Origin: Streptomyces sp. TS71-3
GTDB lineage: Bacteria > Actinomycetota > Actinomycetes > Streptomycetales > Streptomycetaceae
Assembly (NCBI RefSeq): GCF_018327685.1
Contig: NZ_BNEL01000002.1
Location: 9,424 to 73,423, forward strand
Direction: 5' to 3'
Length of the DNA stretch: 64,000 bases
This document shows, one piece after another, positions 1 to 9,193 of this stretch. The notes beneath the pieces are model-generated. The model did not search any database and was not told the origin of the DNA. It saw nothing but the letters and a program-made list of their open reading frames with translations. The position numbers and the translations under genes are program-made. Each line of letters opens with the position of its first letter. The stretch's first letter is position 1.

Positions 1-891
1 CTGCGGCGACATCGTGGACGGCTGGCTGCGCGGCCGGGGGGGGCGGCGGACTCCAAGCTCGCCGCCGCGATATTCTGCCACATCGCCGCCGACCTCGCCC
101 CCCGCGCCGAGTCCCTGCACGGCGGGCTCGCGGTGCTCCTGGACGTCGATGAGCACACCGGCGGCTTCGGTGGCGCCCGCGCCTACCTCACCGACCCGCG
201 CGCGGCCCGCCCCGCCGGGGTGATGATCGGCTACCCGGGCATGGACGAGGTGGTGGTCGGCGGCCGGGGCCTGTGGCGAGCGTCGATCGCCGTGCACGCC
301 CCCTCCGGGCACTCCGGGTCCAGCAAGACCGTCATCGGCGCCATCACCCGGGCCGCCCACCTCGTACGGCTCCTCGACGCGGCCGAGCTGCCCGGCGCCA
401 ACACAGGCTTGAGGTTCCCGCTGCCACCGAAGCTGTCGGTGACCGCCTTCCACGGCGGACAGGGCTTCTCCGTCACCCCCGACCGGGTCGACATCAACGT
501 CGACGTGCGCACGACCCCCGGCTTCGACGCGCACGACGCCGAGACGCTGGTCCGCAAGGCCGTTGCCGAGCTGGATGCGGCGCTGCCCGCCCCGGTGCCC
601 ACGGAGGTCGCCCCGGTCGCCACGTGGCCGCCGTTCCGCCTGGCCGAGGACGAGCAGCCCGCCGCCGCCCTGCTGAACGCCGCCACCGAGGCAGGGCTCA
701 CCGTCCGGCCGAAGACCGCGGGACCGTCGAACATCGGCAACCTGCTCGCCGGGGAAGGCATCCCCGCCACGGCCGGCTTCGGGGTGCCGTACGAGGGGCT
801 GCACGGCATCGACGAGCGCGCCCACCTGGCCGAGTTGCCGCAGGTCTACGCGGTCTACCAGCGGGCCGTCCTCGACCTCCTCGGCGGCTGA
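1..891 (+). pseudogene. M20-family metallopeptidase, 3' part, 5' end outside the window, frameshift in a G-run
   Basis: This is the C-terminal three quarters of an M20 zinc peptidase or deacylase (the ArgE/DapE/CPG2 group), which hydrolyses N-acyl or peptide bonds using two metal ions. The motif GAADSK, the segment DVDEHTGG and the dimerisation-domain stretch APSGHSGSS are visible, and the end ELPQVYAVYQRAV is typical of the family. The first 12 codons (CGDIVDGWLRGR) read in frame 2, whereas everything from AADSK onward reads in frame 1. The switch falls in a run of eight G at 36-43. Six or nine G would restore one frame, so this is either a sequencing error or a genuine frameshift. The 3' end overlaps the opposing gene by 37 bp. 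Confidence 0.8.
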
Positions 892-1748
892 CGTCCCAAC
901 AGCGTCCCAACTTCCTCCCAGATCCACTCCCAGCAACCGCCCAACTCCGTCTCTGGGAACGGATCTTCGATCTGGTCGGCGCCGCGCGCGGACTGCTTGC
1001 GCAGGATGTCCGGGATCCAGGGGTGGGCGACGATGGCGTAGCGGCCGCCCCTGCGGGTCTCGTCCAGCAGGGCCATCGCGTCCGGGATCGCCCGCTTGAC
1101 CAGGGATGCGGTCGCCGCCTCCATATCGCCCTCGTGCGCCTCGAGCGCCTCGGCCACAGCCGCCGCGATCGGGCCGGACGGGTCGATGGTGGACGCGGCC
1201 CGCACACGGCGGCCCGCGGGCACGGCCTTTACCGGCTTCGCCGTGCGGCCCACCTTCCGTTGGGCGGGGGTGTCGGGTGCGGGGGCTGTGGTGGCGCACT
1301 GGGCGGGGTCGAGGTGCTGGGGAAAACCGGCGACCTGGTGGCGGGCAAGCTGCCCGCACAGGACACACGGCTCGGGCGCGGCCAGAGCTTCGACGTCGTC
1401 CATGTCGTCGCCTGCGGCCAGGCCGCCGCCTGCTGCCGGGGCCGGTGTGCTCTCGTCCCGTGCGGGCCGGGGCGCGGTGGCTTCGTCTGCGGGCGGTGGG
1501 GAGGGGGGTGTGAGTTTCGCGGCCAAGCCGTCCAGGAGGTAGGCGTACTTCGTTCTGAGTTCCCCGGAGGGGTCCCGGCCGGTCTCCCACCCCGTGACCG
1601 TGGAGGGGCTCACTCCGAGAGTCCGGGCCACCTGGGCCTTCGACAGGCCGGCCCGCTCACGCAGGTCGCGGCGTACCTGGGCTTCGGGGAGCGCGGGCTG
1701 GGGGGTGAGAGACGCGAGCAGCGAGTCGATCGCGTCGAAGTCGCTCAT
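855..1748 (-). pseudogene. Truncated telomere-associated protein Tap-like gene
   Basis: The 297-residue product begins with an XRE-type helix-turn-helix (residues about 22-60, AGLSKAQVARTLGVSPSTV) followed by a Pro/Ala linker. A CVLCG...C element could bind zinc. The block IAAAVAEALEAHEGD...KRAIPDAM...GGRY...KQSARGADQI matches the middle of the second Tap-like gene at 28.4-29.9 kb almost residue for residue. In that gene, and in Tap proteins as I remember them, a long domain follows the GADQ segment. Here the similarity stops at about position 970 and the frame runs into the end of the M20 gene. Tap recruits the terminal protein to Streptomyces telomeres; this copy looks cut off by a rearrangement. 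The ATG at 1748 was chosen because the helix-turn-helix follows immediately. Confidence 0.7.
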
Positions 1749-1761
1749 CGGTCCGCGGCTC

Positions 1762-2103
1762 TCAGATGTAGGTGACGGGGTTGCGGGACAAGTGCGGGCT
1801 CGAGGTGGGGCGGCCCACCCGCGCATCGCCGCGCAGCAGGTCGCCCTCGAGGGCGTAGCGGGCGCCGTGCTTGGAGATCCCGGTGATCCTCGCGACGGCG
1901 AGCACCGTGCCGTCGGTGTTGATGATCTGTACCTCGTCCTGGGACAGAGCCCGGTCGGCGTTGAACTTCCAGATGCCGCGCCCTGCCTGCCAGGCTTCAT
2001 CTTCAGACATCCCAGGGCGCCATCCGATCGTGGCGCGTCCCAGCCCGTCGCCGGTGTCAGCGGGCCGCTCGGCTCCCAGCTGGATCTGCAGCACCCCGTC
2101 CAC
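1762..2103 (-). CDS. Small conserved-looking protein of unknown function, upstream of the tap-like fragment
   Basis: The product is 113 residues with no signal peptide, membrane segment or motif I can name. The composition is that of a folded soluble protein (EAWQAGRGIWKFNADRAL, then QDEVQIINTDGTVLAVARI). Its stop lies 13 bp before the ATG of the tap-like fragment, so the two were probably one transcript. A 26-bp inverted repeat begins 13 bp upstream of the start and may be its operator or leader hairpin. The start could also be the internal Met 31. Confidence 0.55.
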   Translation of the reverse strand: MDGVLQIQLGAERPADTGDGLGRATIGWRPGMSEDEAWQAGRGIWKFNADRALSQDEVQIINTDGTVLAVARITGISKHGARYALEGDLLRGDARVGRPTSSPHLSRNPVTYI

Positions 2104-2116
2104 CCTCCGCCATTCA

Positions 2117-2177
2117 ACTCTTTAACTTGTTGTGAAGTTACCAGCACGGGGGGTAACTTCACAACAAGTCAAAGAGT
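2117..2177. promoter_or_regulatory. Near-perfect 26-bp inverted repeat in a divergent promoter region
   Basis: The arms at 2117-2142 and 2152-2177 match at 25 of 26 positions when one is reverse-complemented (the mismatch is A against G), separated by a 9-nt spacer. The core is AACTTGTTGTGAAGTTACC. It lies between the reverse gene starting at 2103 and a forward reading frame starting at 2237, in a locally AT-richer stretch. An operator for the XRE-type regulator next door, or a leader hairpin, are both possible. Confidence 0.65.
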
Positions 2178-2236
2178 AATCCACTCACTCGGCGGACGGA
2201 CCCGTCCGCCACCACCGAGCCAACCAGGGAAAGCGC

Positions 2237-2340
2237 ATGGCCAAGACCTACAGCGAAGTACTACGCGGCGTCCGCGAGGGCACCTGCACCGCGACCGGCA
2301 CACCCCGCGCCGAGCTGGTACACCTGCGGTTCACACTGCA
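2237..2340 (+). pseudogene. Possible N-terminal fragment of an unknown gene cut off by NRPS debris
   Basis: An ATG preceded by GGGAAAG opens a frame reading MAKTYSEVLRGVREGTCTATG and some 15 further residues. From about 2340 onward the DNA encodes NRPS condensation-domain sequence on the other strand, so the forward frame past this point is probably antisense read-through. The fragment diverges from the inverted repeat at 2117-2177. I do not recognise the protein. Confidence 0.3.
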
Positions 2341-4020
2341 CGGGCAAGAGGATGAGCCCCGGGTCCCGGCCGCCGGCTCTTGCTGCGTATGCCGTACCGA
2401 GGTCTCTGGTCAGCGGGGTGAGGGACCAGCCGTCGGCACTGATGTGATGCAGGACGAGCAGCAGTACGGTCTCGTGTTCCAGATCGAACGGGGCGCGTGC
2501 CACGCTGACGAGGCAGTCCCCCGGAGCTTCCAGCGCGCACTCAGTGACCGCCACTTCCAGGTCCCACTGTCCGGCGTCAAGCACCCTCTGACCGGGGTTG
2601 TCTTCCCGATCAGACGGAAAGACGGTCCGGAGGCTCTCATGCCGGTCGACCACGTCCTTCAACGCGGCCCGCATGAGCTTGCCCTTGGGGGTTAGTGGCA
2701 GGCCGTCCAGGACCGTGCAGGACGAGGGGGACCATGTAGGCGGGCAGGCTCAGGTGCAGCTCTTCAAGGACGAGCCGGCCCCACGCCGGGTCGGCGTGCT
2801 GCTTGGCCGAGGCGGGTGCATCGCCCCATGCCCCGTCCGCTCTGCGTGGCACCAGGTAGGCGTACAGTGTGTTGTCCCCGTGCCGGTCCTCATGGGTCAC
2901 CACGACCGCTGCCGACACGTCCGCCCGCTGGGTCAGTCTGTTCTCGATCTCGCCCAGTTGGGTGCGGAAGCCGCGGACTTTCACCTGCCTGTCCTGGCGG
3001 TCGACGAACTCCAGCATGCCCTCACGCGTGCGCACGATGTTCCCGGTCCGGTACATGCGACTGCCATCGCCGGAGAAGGGGTCGGGTGCGAAGCGCTCCG
3101 CGGTCAGGGCGGGACGTTGGTGGTAGCCGCGTGCGACGCCTGTCCCGGCCAAGCAGAGTTTACCGGCCTGACCAGGGTCCACCGGCTGCAAGTTCTCGTC
3201 GAGGACGTACGCGCGTACGTCGGCCAGAGGGCGGCCGATCGGCACCGAGGCGCCTACCTCGTCGGTACCACGTGGAAGGTGGAGAAGATCGTCGCCTCGG
3301 TCGGTCCATAGACGTTCACCACCGAGCCTGGGCCGCAGGCTCGCAGGGCACGCTGGACGACGGAGGGATTAGCGGCCTCGCCGCCGGTCCAGACCTGGCG
3401 CATCCCGACGAAGACGTCCGGGTATTCCTCGACCAGGACGTTGAAAAGCGAGGTCGTCACGAACGCGCAGGAGACCTGTTCGTCGGTGATGAGCCGTCCC
3501 AAAGTGTAGGCGTCCGTGGTGCCGCTCGGAGCGACTACCACGCGTCCGCCGCGCAGCAGTGGCATCCACATCTCGAAGACCGAGGCGTCAAAATTCAGCG
3601 GCGAGTGGTAAAGGACGCTTTCGTCCAGTCCACCTGACCAGCAGGGGTCCTGAGCGAACGCCAAGAGGTCGCCGTGGGAGACACCCACGCCCTTGGGCTT
3701 GCCCGTGGATCCGGAGGTGTAGACCACATAGACGAGTTGCAGCGGGGAAACGACCGGGCTGCGGTGCATGTCGCTGCCGTTGGGATTGGCACCTGTCCGA
3801 GGCAGGTCATCGAAGATCGCCACTTCGGCCTCAGCGCCGCAGAACGCCCGGACCTCTTCAGCCCGGGCAGGAGAGTCGACCAGGATGCAGCCGATGCCGC
3901 ACTCCTCGGCGATGGGCCGCGGCGCAGCCGAGCAGCCCGGGTTCGGCGAGCGGCACGGAGAAACGGACCGGTGGCAACACCGGCACCGCGCTCTGTGCCG
4001 ACTCAACAGGCCCCCCCGCG
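2338..4020 (-). pseudogene. Decayed non-ribosomal peptide synthetase fragment (adenylation fused to condensation)
   Basis: Reverse-strand frames spell an adenylation domain: motif A3 (YTSGSTGKPKG) near 3700, A4 (FDASVFEMW) and A5 (NVYGPTEATIF) near 3310, then in a second frame IGRPLADVRAYV, the YRTGN and VKVRGFR motifs, and A10 (LPLTPKGK) near 2690. From A10 the sequence passes directly into a condensation domain (RAALKDVVDRHESLRTVF, then HHISADGWS). No carrier domain lies between them. Frameshifts occur near 3250 and in a C-run near 2735. Both ends break off inside conserved sequence, so this cannot make a working enzyme. Confidence 0.85.
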
Positions 4021-4060
4021 CCGAGTAATCAGGCTCGACGATCGCGGCAGGCAATGGGCC

Positions 4061-4846
4061 TCAGCGTCCCGGTGGCCCCGACTCGGGTGGGCCATGAGCC
4101 ACATGCCCGTTGAGGGAGACCGGGGAGGTGTCGATGGCCCGCAGGTCCTCAGCCATGAGGGGCTGGTCGTAGCGGGTGACGATCTGCGCCAGGCTCTCCA
4201 CGAGGTTGGCGCGCTGGCCCGCATTGAGCCCTTTAGCGAAGGTCTGGAGCAGGCGGGCGGTCTGGACCCAGGCGTTGTCGGGCGCGTGGTCGGTGATCTG
4301 CTGTGCCAGCCGGTTGACGGCGTCGATGGTGTCGCTGCCGGTCGCCTCGGGGTGGTGTGTGAGCCAGTAAGCCAGTGTCAGGGTCGGGGTGGCGGCCAGG
4401 GCCTGGTGGAGTTCTTCGGCTTCCTGATGGCGCCGACGGTGCCGCTGTTCGTTCAGCGTCTCCTCGTGCAGCCGCCGTTCGAGGGCAGTGGCCGCTGCCA
4501 AGTCCTCGGTGGTCACGGTCAGGGCTGCTTCGGCCCACAGGAGGCGGACCGGGGCACCGTCGAGGTCGGCCCCGGCACCCAGGCGGGTGTTGATGTGGGC
4601 CTGCGCGGCCCGGTGCTCGCCGAGCGAGTACAGCCGGGCCGCGGCGCGGGCCGTTTCCAGGGCGTGATGGGTGGCCGTCGCGCGCGGATCGTGATGGAGG
4701 CGGGCGGCGGGCACCTCCTGCCACCGGCCGGTCAGTTCAGCATGGAAGCGGAATCCGGGCGTGTTGCTGGGCAGCGTGTAGCTGCCTCCGGCGAGCTGGC
4801 CGGCGCGCGGCGCCGGCCAACCGGATCGGCTACGACTGCGGCGCAT
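4061..4846 (-). CDS. Helical protein of unknown function, third gene of an NTPase operon
   Basis: The product is 261 residues, rich in Ala, His and Glu, with predicted helices throughout (residues about 65-240) that resemble a TPR-like or solenoid fold. There is no signal peptide or membrane segment. A short N-terminal element reads AGGSYTLPSNTPGFRFHAEL. The ATG lies inside the end of the preceding NTPase-like gene (17-bp overlap) and has no clear ribosome binding site, which points to translational coupling. I do not recognise the family. The tight link to the large P-loop-like protein suggests a subunit or partner. Confidence 0.6.
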   Translation of the reverse strand: MRRSRSRSGWPAPRAGQLAGGSYTLPSNTPGFRFHAELTGRWQEVPAARLHHDPRATATHHALETARAAARLYSLGEHRAAQAHINTRLGAGADLDGAPVRLLWAEAALTVTTEDLAAATALERRLHEETLNEQRHRRRHQEAEELHQALAATPTLTLAYWLTHHPEATGSDTIDAVNRLAQQITDHAPDNAWVQTARLLQTFAKGLNAGQRANLVESLAQIVTRYDQPLMAEDLRAIDTSPVSLNGHVAHGPPESGPPGR

Positions 4847-7052
4847 GGGTGCTAGGGAGCGGGGGCGCGGCGGGGTCCTGGGCCCGCAGCCGGGTGAGTA
4901 TCTGGTCGCGCAGACGTACGGCGTTGGCGTCCTGCACGGCGGGAGGTGCGGGGGCCCAGCTGTATAGGAGGTTCTGCATGGCGATCAGGCGGTTGGCGCT
5001 GTAGTACGGGTCGTCGGCGCGGTGGACGGCGTCGCACACGATCTGCTCGATGGTCTCGCGCCGCTCGGGGTGTTCCAGGGCCGTCTGCATCCAGTAGGCG
5101 AAGGCGTCGGCGGCTGGCGGCGACCAGCCGGTGGTGGGGAGGGCGTTGCGCCACATGTCGGTGAGCCATGCTGTGTCGATGGCGGGGTCGGTCAGGAGGG
5201 CCAGGCCGGCGGGGGTGCGGCGCTGGGCGAGGTGGGCGAACGTGCTCTGCGCTGCCGCCCGGTACGGGGCATGCGGGTCGCTGGCCCACTGGGTCAGCTG
5301 GCGGATGATCCCCGAGTGCTGCTCGCTATCGTCCCACAGGGCGTTCAAGGCCTCGCTGACGGCCTGTGTGATCTGGGCCGTCCGGCCGTTCCTGGCGTCG
5401 CCGTCGCCGTGGGCCCTGGTGGCGAGTTCGGCGATGCGGCCGAGCATGCTGGCGGGGTAGGCCTCGGCGAGGCGGCGACAGGCGCGGATGAGGACGGCCG
5501 TGAAGTCGGCGGACAGCGGGACGGCTTCGGGTTTGGTCCACCGACGGTAAGCAGTGCGGGCGAGGTCTCCGGTCCGGTCGTCCACAGCGGCCAGGACAAG
5601 GAGGTCGCAGGCGGCGTCGCTGTAGATGGTGGACCACTGTTCGGCCAGGGACTTCAGGAGTGCGGTTCTGCGGTGGCGGGCTGTGTAGTGCACGACCCAG
5701 TGGCTGACGCGCTGGGTCAGCGGCCTGGCGAGGTCTTCGTCGAGTCCGGTGACCTGGGCAGCGGTCCAGGTGGTGAACTCCTGCAGCAGGTGCGGGCGGT
5801 CGTCCAAGAAGTAGTCGACGACGGCCTCGGCATAGTTGTGGTAGCGGAATCGGATCGTGCCGTCCGGCTGAAGGTCGGCGTTGGCCTTCTGCGTCAGTGC
5901 CACGACACCGAGCCCTTGCTGCCCGGGACGGGGCTGGGGTGTTTCCTTGAGTGCCTTGGCCAGAGTGGTGGAGGCCTCGTAGATCTTCTCCGAGCTCGCG
6001 CCCTCGAGCACCGCGGCGGCGAGCAGGTAGTTGCGGTAGTCGCTGTCCTGGTGGGTGGTGTGCCACGCGAGGAGGTCGCTGCGCCAGTCCTCGGCGGCTG
6101 TGACGACCTTCTGGACCAAGCCGGTGAAATACGTGGTGCCGGGATTCTGGCCCTGCACGAGGCGGCCCTTGTCCCGCTCGACGTCCTCCGTGTTGACGAT
6201 GGCGTTGGCCCAGGCCTGAACTTGCGACGGCTGGAGCCGAGCGATCCCCCGCTGGATGGGTTCGGCCTCAATCCAGCGGTCGATGCCGATGATGAGCGGC
6301 ACGTTCTTCAGATGTTCTCGCAGGATGTTGGCACGCTTTGGGCCAGCAAGGAGGCGGTTGAGGTGGATCGCACCGTCGCCGCACTTCTTCCACGCCTCGG
6401 CACTCATCAGGACGATGAGTACAGACCCCTGGGGCAACTTGTCGGCGTCCTCGGCCAGTTCGCGGCCGAAACCGGCAGGGGGAACCTCGGCCCGCAGGTC
6501 CAGGATCCAGCCGGTGTTGTGCTCGTACAGGCCGCTCAGGTCAAACGGGCTGCCGGGTTCCCGCCGTACCTGGCGGACGGCGCCGTTCACGCGGCGGCGC
6601 AAGATGTCCAGCGCGGTGCTGAAGCGGCCGCTGCCGTCTGCACCGGTCAGTACGGCCACGGGGCTCTTGCCCAGGATCTCGCTGATCGCGTGGTCGTCAT
6701 CCTGGCTCCGGACGTAGTTCCGTAGGTGTGCGTCGATGTCCTTGCGGGTGAGGGTGGTGCCGCGCAGCCGCCGGATGCCCTGTTCGATGAGCGTGCCGAT
6801 CATGACGCCGCGGTTGATGCCGACGCGCTGGTTGGCCTGTGCGATCCAGTACGGCTCGGTGCTCTGTTCGTGGTATTCGGATACCTCGGCGCGGGCAGCG
6901 TCCCCCGTGGTGGCGGGGCGGGACTCAACGGCAGGTTCGGGCGTCGGATCGGTCGAGTCGATCTCGGATGCGGTAAGAGCAGGCGGCAGGCCGTAGTCGG
7001 CCTCAGGCGGCAGATCGTTCACGAGCTGCGGAGACGGAGCGCTTGAGGTCAC
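4830..7052 (-). CDS. Large P-loop NTPase-like protein (STAND-like) of unknown function
   Basis: The 740-residue product starts at a GTG with AGGGAAG in front. Residues 1-65 are low complexity. Around residue 140 the sequence LTGADGSGRFST looks like a Walker A loop in which the usual Lys is Arg. A hydrophobic strand, QGSVLIVLMSAE, lies some 80-100 residues later. The next region (LLAAAVLEGASSEKIYEA) resembles the winged-helix part of STAND ATPases, and the C-terminal half is made of helical repeats. This order fits a STAND- or NACHT-like sensor, a class common in anti-phage defence, but that is inference. It sits between a 179-residue gene (41 bp upstream) and an overlapping 261-residue gene. 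Confidence 0.65.
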   Translation of the reverse strand: MTSSAPSPQLVNDLPPEADYGLPPALTASEIDSTDPTPEPAVESRPATTGDAARAEVSEYHEQSTEPYWIAQANQRVGINRGVMIGTLIEQGIRRLRGTTLTRKDIDAHLRNYVRSQDDDHAISEILGKSPVAVLTGADGSGRFSTALDILRRRVNGAVRQVRREPGSPFDLSGLYEHNTGWILDLRAEVPPAGFGRELAEDADKLPQGSVLIVLMSAEAWKKCGDGAIHLNRLLAGPKRANILREHLKNVPLIIGIDRWIEAEPIQRGIARLQPSQVQAWANAIVNTEDVERDKGRLVQGQNPGTTYFTGLVQKVVTAAEDWRSDLLAWHTTHQDSDYRNYLLAAAVLEGASSEKIYEASTTLAKALKETPQPRPGQQGLGVVALTQKANADLQPDGTIRFRYHNYAEAVVDYFLDDRPHLLQEFTTWTAAQVTGLDEDLARPLTQRVSHWVVHYTARHRRTALLKSLAEQWSTIYSDAACDLLVLAAVDDRTGDLARTAYRRWTKPEAVPLSADFTAVLIRACRRLAEAYPASMLGRIAELATRAHGDGDARNGRTAQITQAVSEALNALWDDSEQHSGIIRQLTQWASDPHAPYRAAAQSTFAHLAQRRTPAGLALLTDPAIDTAWLTDMWRNALPTTGWSPPAADAFAYWMQTALEHPERRETIEQIVCDAVHRADDPYYSANRLIAMQNLLYSWAPAPPAVQDANAVRLRDQILTRLRAQDPAAPPLPSTHAPQS

Positions 7053-7093
7053 GTACTTCCCTTCTCGAGACGGCCGGAGGGACGGTGGCGGGG

Positions 7094-7633
7094 CTACCGG
7101 GAGGCGGGCGGCGGGCCTATGTAGCGGGCCCGGATGCCCGTCATCTCCCCGCCCTTCTCCACCGTGACGGCGTCCTGGCTCGTCTCCACGGGTCCCGCGA
7201 CGAAGTCGGAGTCGACGGCGGTAACCTTGCCGCGCAGCGTCCCGATCTTCTGCCGCGCGGACGGCCCGGAAGGTGCGCGGCCCTCCTCCCCCACGAACGT
7301 CAAGCGCTGCCCGTAGATCTCCTCGAGCGTGCCGCGCACCCGGCCCAGCATGCGCAGCAGCCGGACATCATCCACACTGATGTGCTCAGGGGCGTGCCGG
7401 TATCCGTCCAGCACGTCGCGCAGAGTCTCCAGGTTCTCCAACCTCTCAGCGAGCTCCTCCGGATCTGCGGTGAGCGGCAGGCTCAGTTCCCCACGCAGGA
7501 CGTCCGAGGCTGGCAGGACTGTCTCCGGCTGGCCGTGCCGGTCCAGCAGGTTTTCCAGGCGTTGGTAGAGGAACGTGAAGGTGGCCGGAAGCCCGGCGCC
7601 GAGCACGGTGGACAAGGCACTGAGGTCAGGCAT
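7094..7633 (-). CDS. Unknown protein, first gene of the NTPase operon
   Basis: The product is 179 residues. The N-terminal part (SALSTVLGAGLPATFTFLYQRLENLLDRH) is amphipathic and could associate with a partner or a membrane surface. The rest is acidic and helical, ending in a short basic tail. The ATG at 7633 has GAGGAG six bases upstream, the strongest ribosome binding site of the three-gene set, so it is probably the first gene of the transcript. I do not recognise the family. Confidence 0.6.
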   Translation of the reverse strand: MPDLSALSTVLGAGLPATFTFLYQRLENLLDRHGQPETVLPASDVLRGELSLPLTADPEELAERLENLETLRDVLDGYRHAPEHISVDDVRLLRMLGRVRGTLEEIYGQRLTFVGEEGRAPSGPSARQKIGTLRGKVTAVDSDFVAGPVETSQDAVTVEKGGEMTGIRARYIGPPPASR

Positions 7634-8470
7634 GAATTCTCCTCTACTTTATGGACGTTAGGGAAATCTTCAGCAACTTTGACCTGCGCTCACTGAACGG
7701 AGAACTGGGTCACGAAAGTTGACCGAAAACGAAAGTTCATCTCTCGTCACACCGTTGCCATCTGCATCAGCAGCCACATCCGGCGGGCCCCTAAGGTCGC
7801 TCATGTTTCCCTGGCCGGGTCCGGATCGGTCTCTGAATGTTGCGGTGCACGCTCGGCGCTTCTTCTGGGTACCGCACCACGGGGAGGGCGGTGGCCGGAC
7901 TGACGATAGAGCAGCTCATCAGGGTGTCTGGCCACGCGTTCCTCCCGCCAGGCAGTGTCGAAACAGAGCCGGCCCGCACTACGGGCCATAGCCCACGCGG
8001 CACGGCAACTGGTCACAGGAGACAAAAGAATGCGAGCGAGGGTCAGGCGCATAACTCCCAGCGTGAACGCCGCAGTCCCCACAGGAGGTGGTTCCAACGC
8101 GTCGGCTTGCCTGTGTCCCACAGCATCGCCGGTATCCAGACGTTCTCAAGATGGCGTGCATTATTCTATGCTTGGGTATGTCAATTCTCACTTCCCTTCA
8201 CAGGCAGCACAGCAGCCCTTAAATCTGACTGCTGTAATGAACGTTGAGCGGACCTGCAGAACCGATACAAGAACGGTTTCCGGCCCGCGCGACGCCACCG
8301 ACAAGGCGAGGGGTTCACCCACGGCAGTTGCCTCAGGGGGAAACGGGAAAGGTCAGGCCCGGCATGACGACTCAGCCGGCCCGGCGTGTTCGACTCCCGC
8401 AGTTGGAGGCCCTCCGGCCGCCGCGGTGAGTCCCTATGCGGGCGTGTCCGTCGATGTCGACGCCGTCAGC
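7634..8470. other. About 840 bp without a convincing gene
   Basis: The stretch just upstream of the operon (7640-7745) is AT-richer and contains two GAAAGTT repeats, so it probably holds the operon promoter. The remainder has only short frames without gene-like composition on either strand. A 21-codon frame at 8364 (MTTQPARRVRLPQL) has a weak ribosome binding site and may be a leftover. Confidence 0.4.
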
Positions 8471-9118
8471 GCCTATCCGACCCTGCCGCTCGCCGGTCGG
8501 GACAACTCGGTGACCACAACGCGGTCACGGCGACAGCGAACCCATGAAACTGCGGCCAGTCGGTGGCGGTCTGCGCCTCAGTCACCACCAACGCGCCCGG
8601 ATGGGGCACGCCCACGGGGAGGTGACGTTCACCGGACCTGGCGGCCTCAATCAGACCGCTGCCCTCAACGCCGCCGGCCAGGCCTGCTTCAGTTCCACCA
8701 GCCTGCCTCCGGCACCATCATTGCCCACTACAACGGGGACGTGCTTCACAGCCTCGACGGGCTTCGTGGTCATCAGCGCAACGAGCGTGGCCACCACCAT
8801 CACGGCCCATCCCGGAAGGTCCAACTACGGCTCAACGGCGCCTTCGTTATCCAGGTCATGAACGCGACGCTGAGGAACGCCGCGACCAACGCACCGGCCC
8901 CCGGCATGACGGTGGCCTTCACCGCTAACGCGGTGAGCGGGCCGATCGTGATCGGCACGGCCGTCACCGACGCCAACGGCGTGGCGACCCTCGCCCCGCC
9001 CACCCGCACCGTTCCGGGCACCACCCTGACGGCGGCCAGTTACACGGCGTCGTTCGCCGGAGCGACTGCTTCGCACCATCCTCCGTCACGGGGGGCCTGA
9101 CCTCCGTCCCGCTCCCAG
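8470..9118 (+). pseudogene. Remnant of a bacterial Ig-like-domain surface protein
   Basis: Pieces in different forward frames line up as two Ig-like domains. The first includes GEVTFTGPGG, LNAAGQACFSSTS, then IIAHYNGD and CFTASTG, the usual repeat pattern of PF16640-type domains. The second reads LRNAATNAPAPGMTVAFTA, TDANGVATL and SYTASFAG. At least three frame changes and no start or export signal show that it is a dead fragment. The IS256 element lies about 75 bp downstream. Confidence 0.6.
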
Positions 9119-9193
9119 TGCCGTAACCCCACGTAGGGAAACGACACGACCGCACCACCGCACACCCAGCACCGGGCCGCTCATACCTCGTGC

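Noticed and set aside
273..1775. 500-codon forward frame across the M20 gene and tap-like fragment
   Set aside because: It is very rich in Arg, Ala and Gly and lies out of frame with, or antisense to, two better-supported genes.
5022..6725. 567-codon forward frame opposite the STAND-like gene
   Set aside because: It is a Gly/Val-rich antisense frame with no domain pattern; the reverse gene has a good ribosome binding site and operon context.
7719..8247. Short forward genes in the gap after the NTPase operon
   Set aside because: No ribosome binding sites, no gene-like composition and mutual overlap in several frames.
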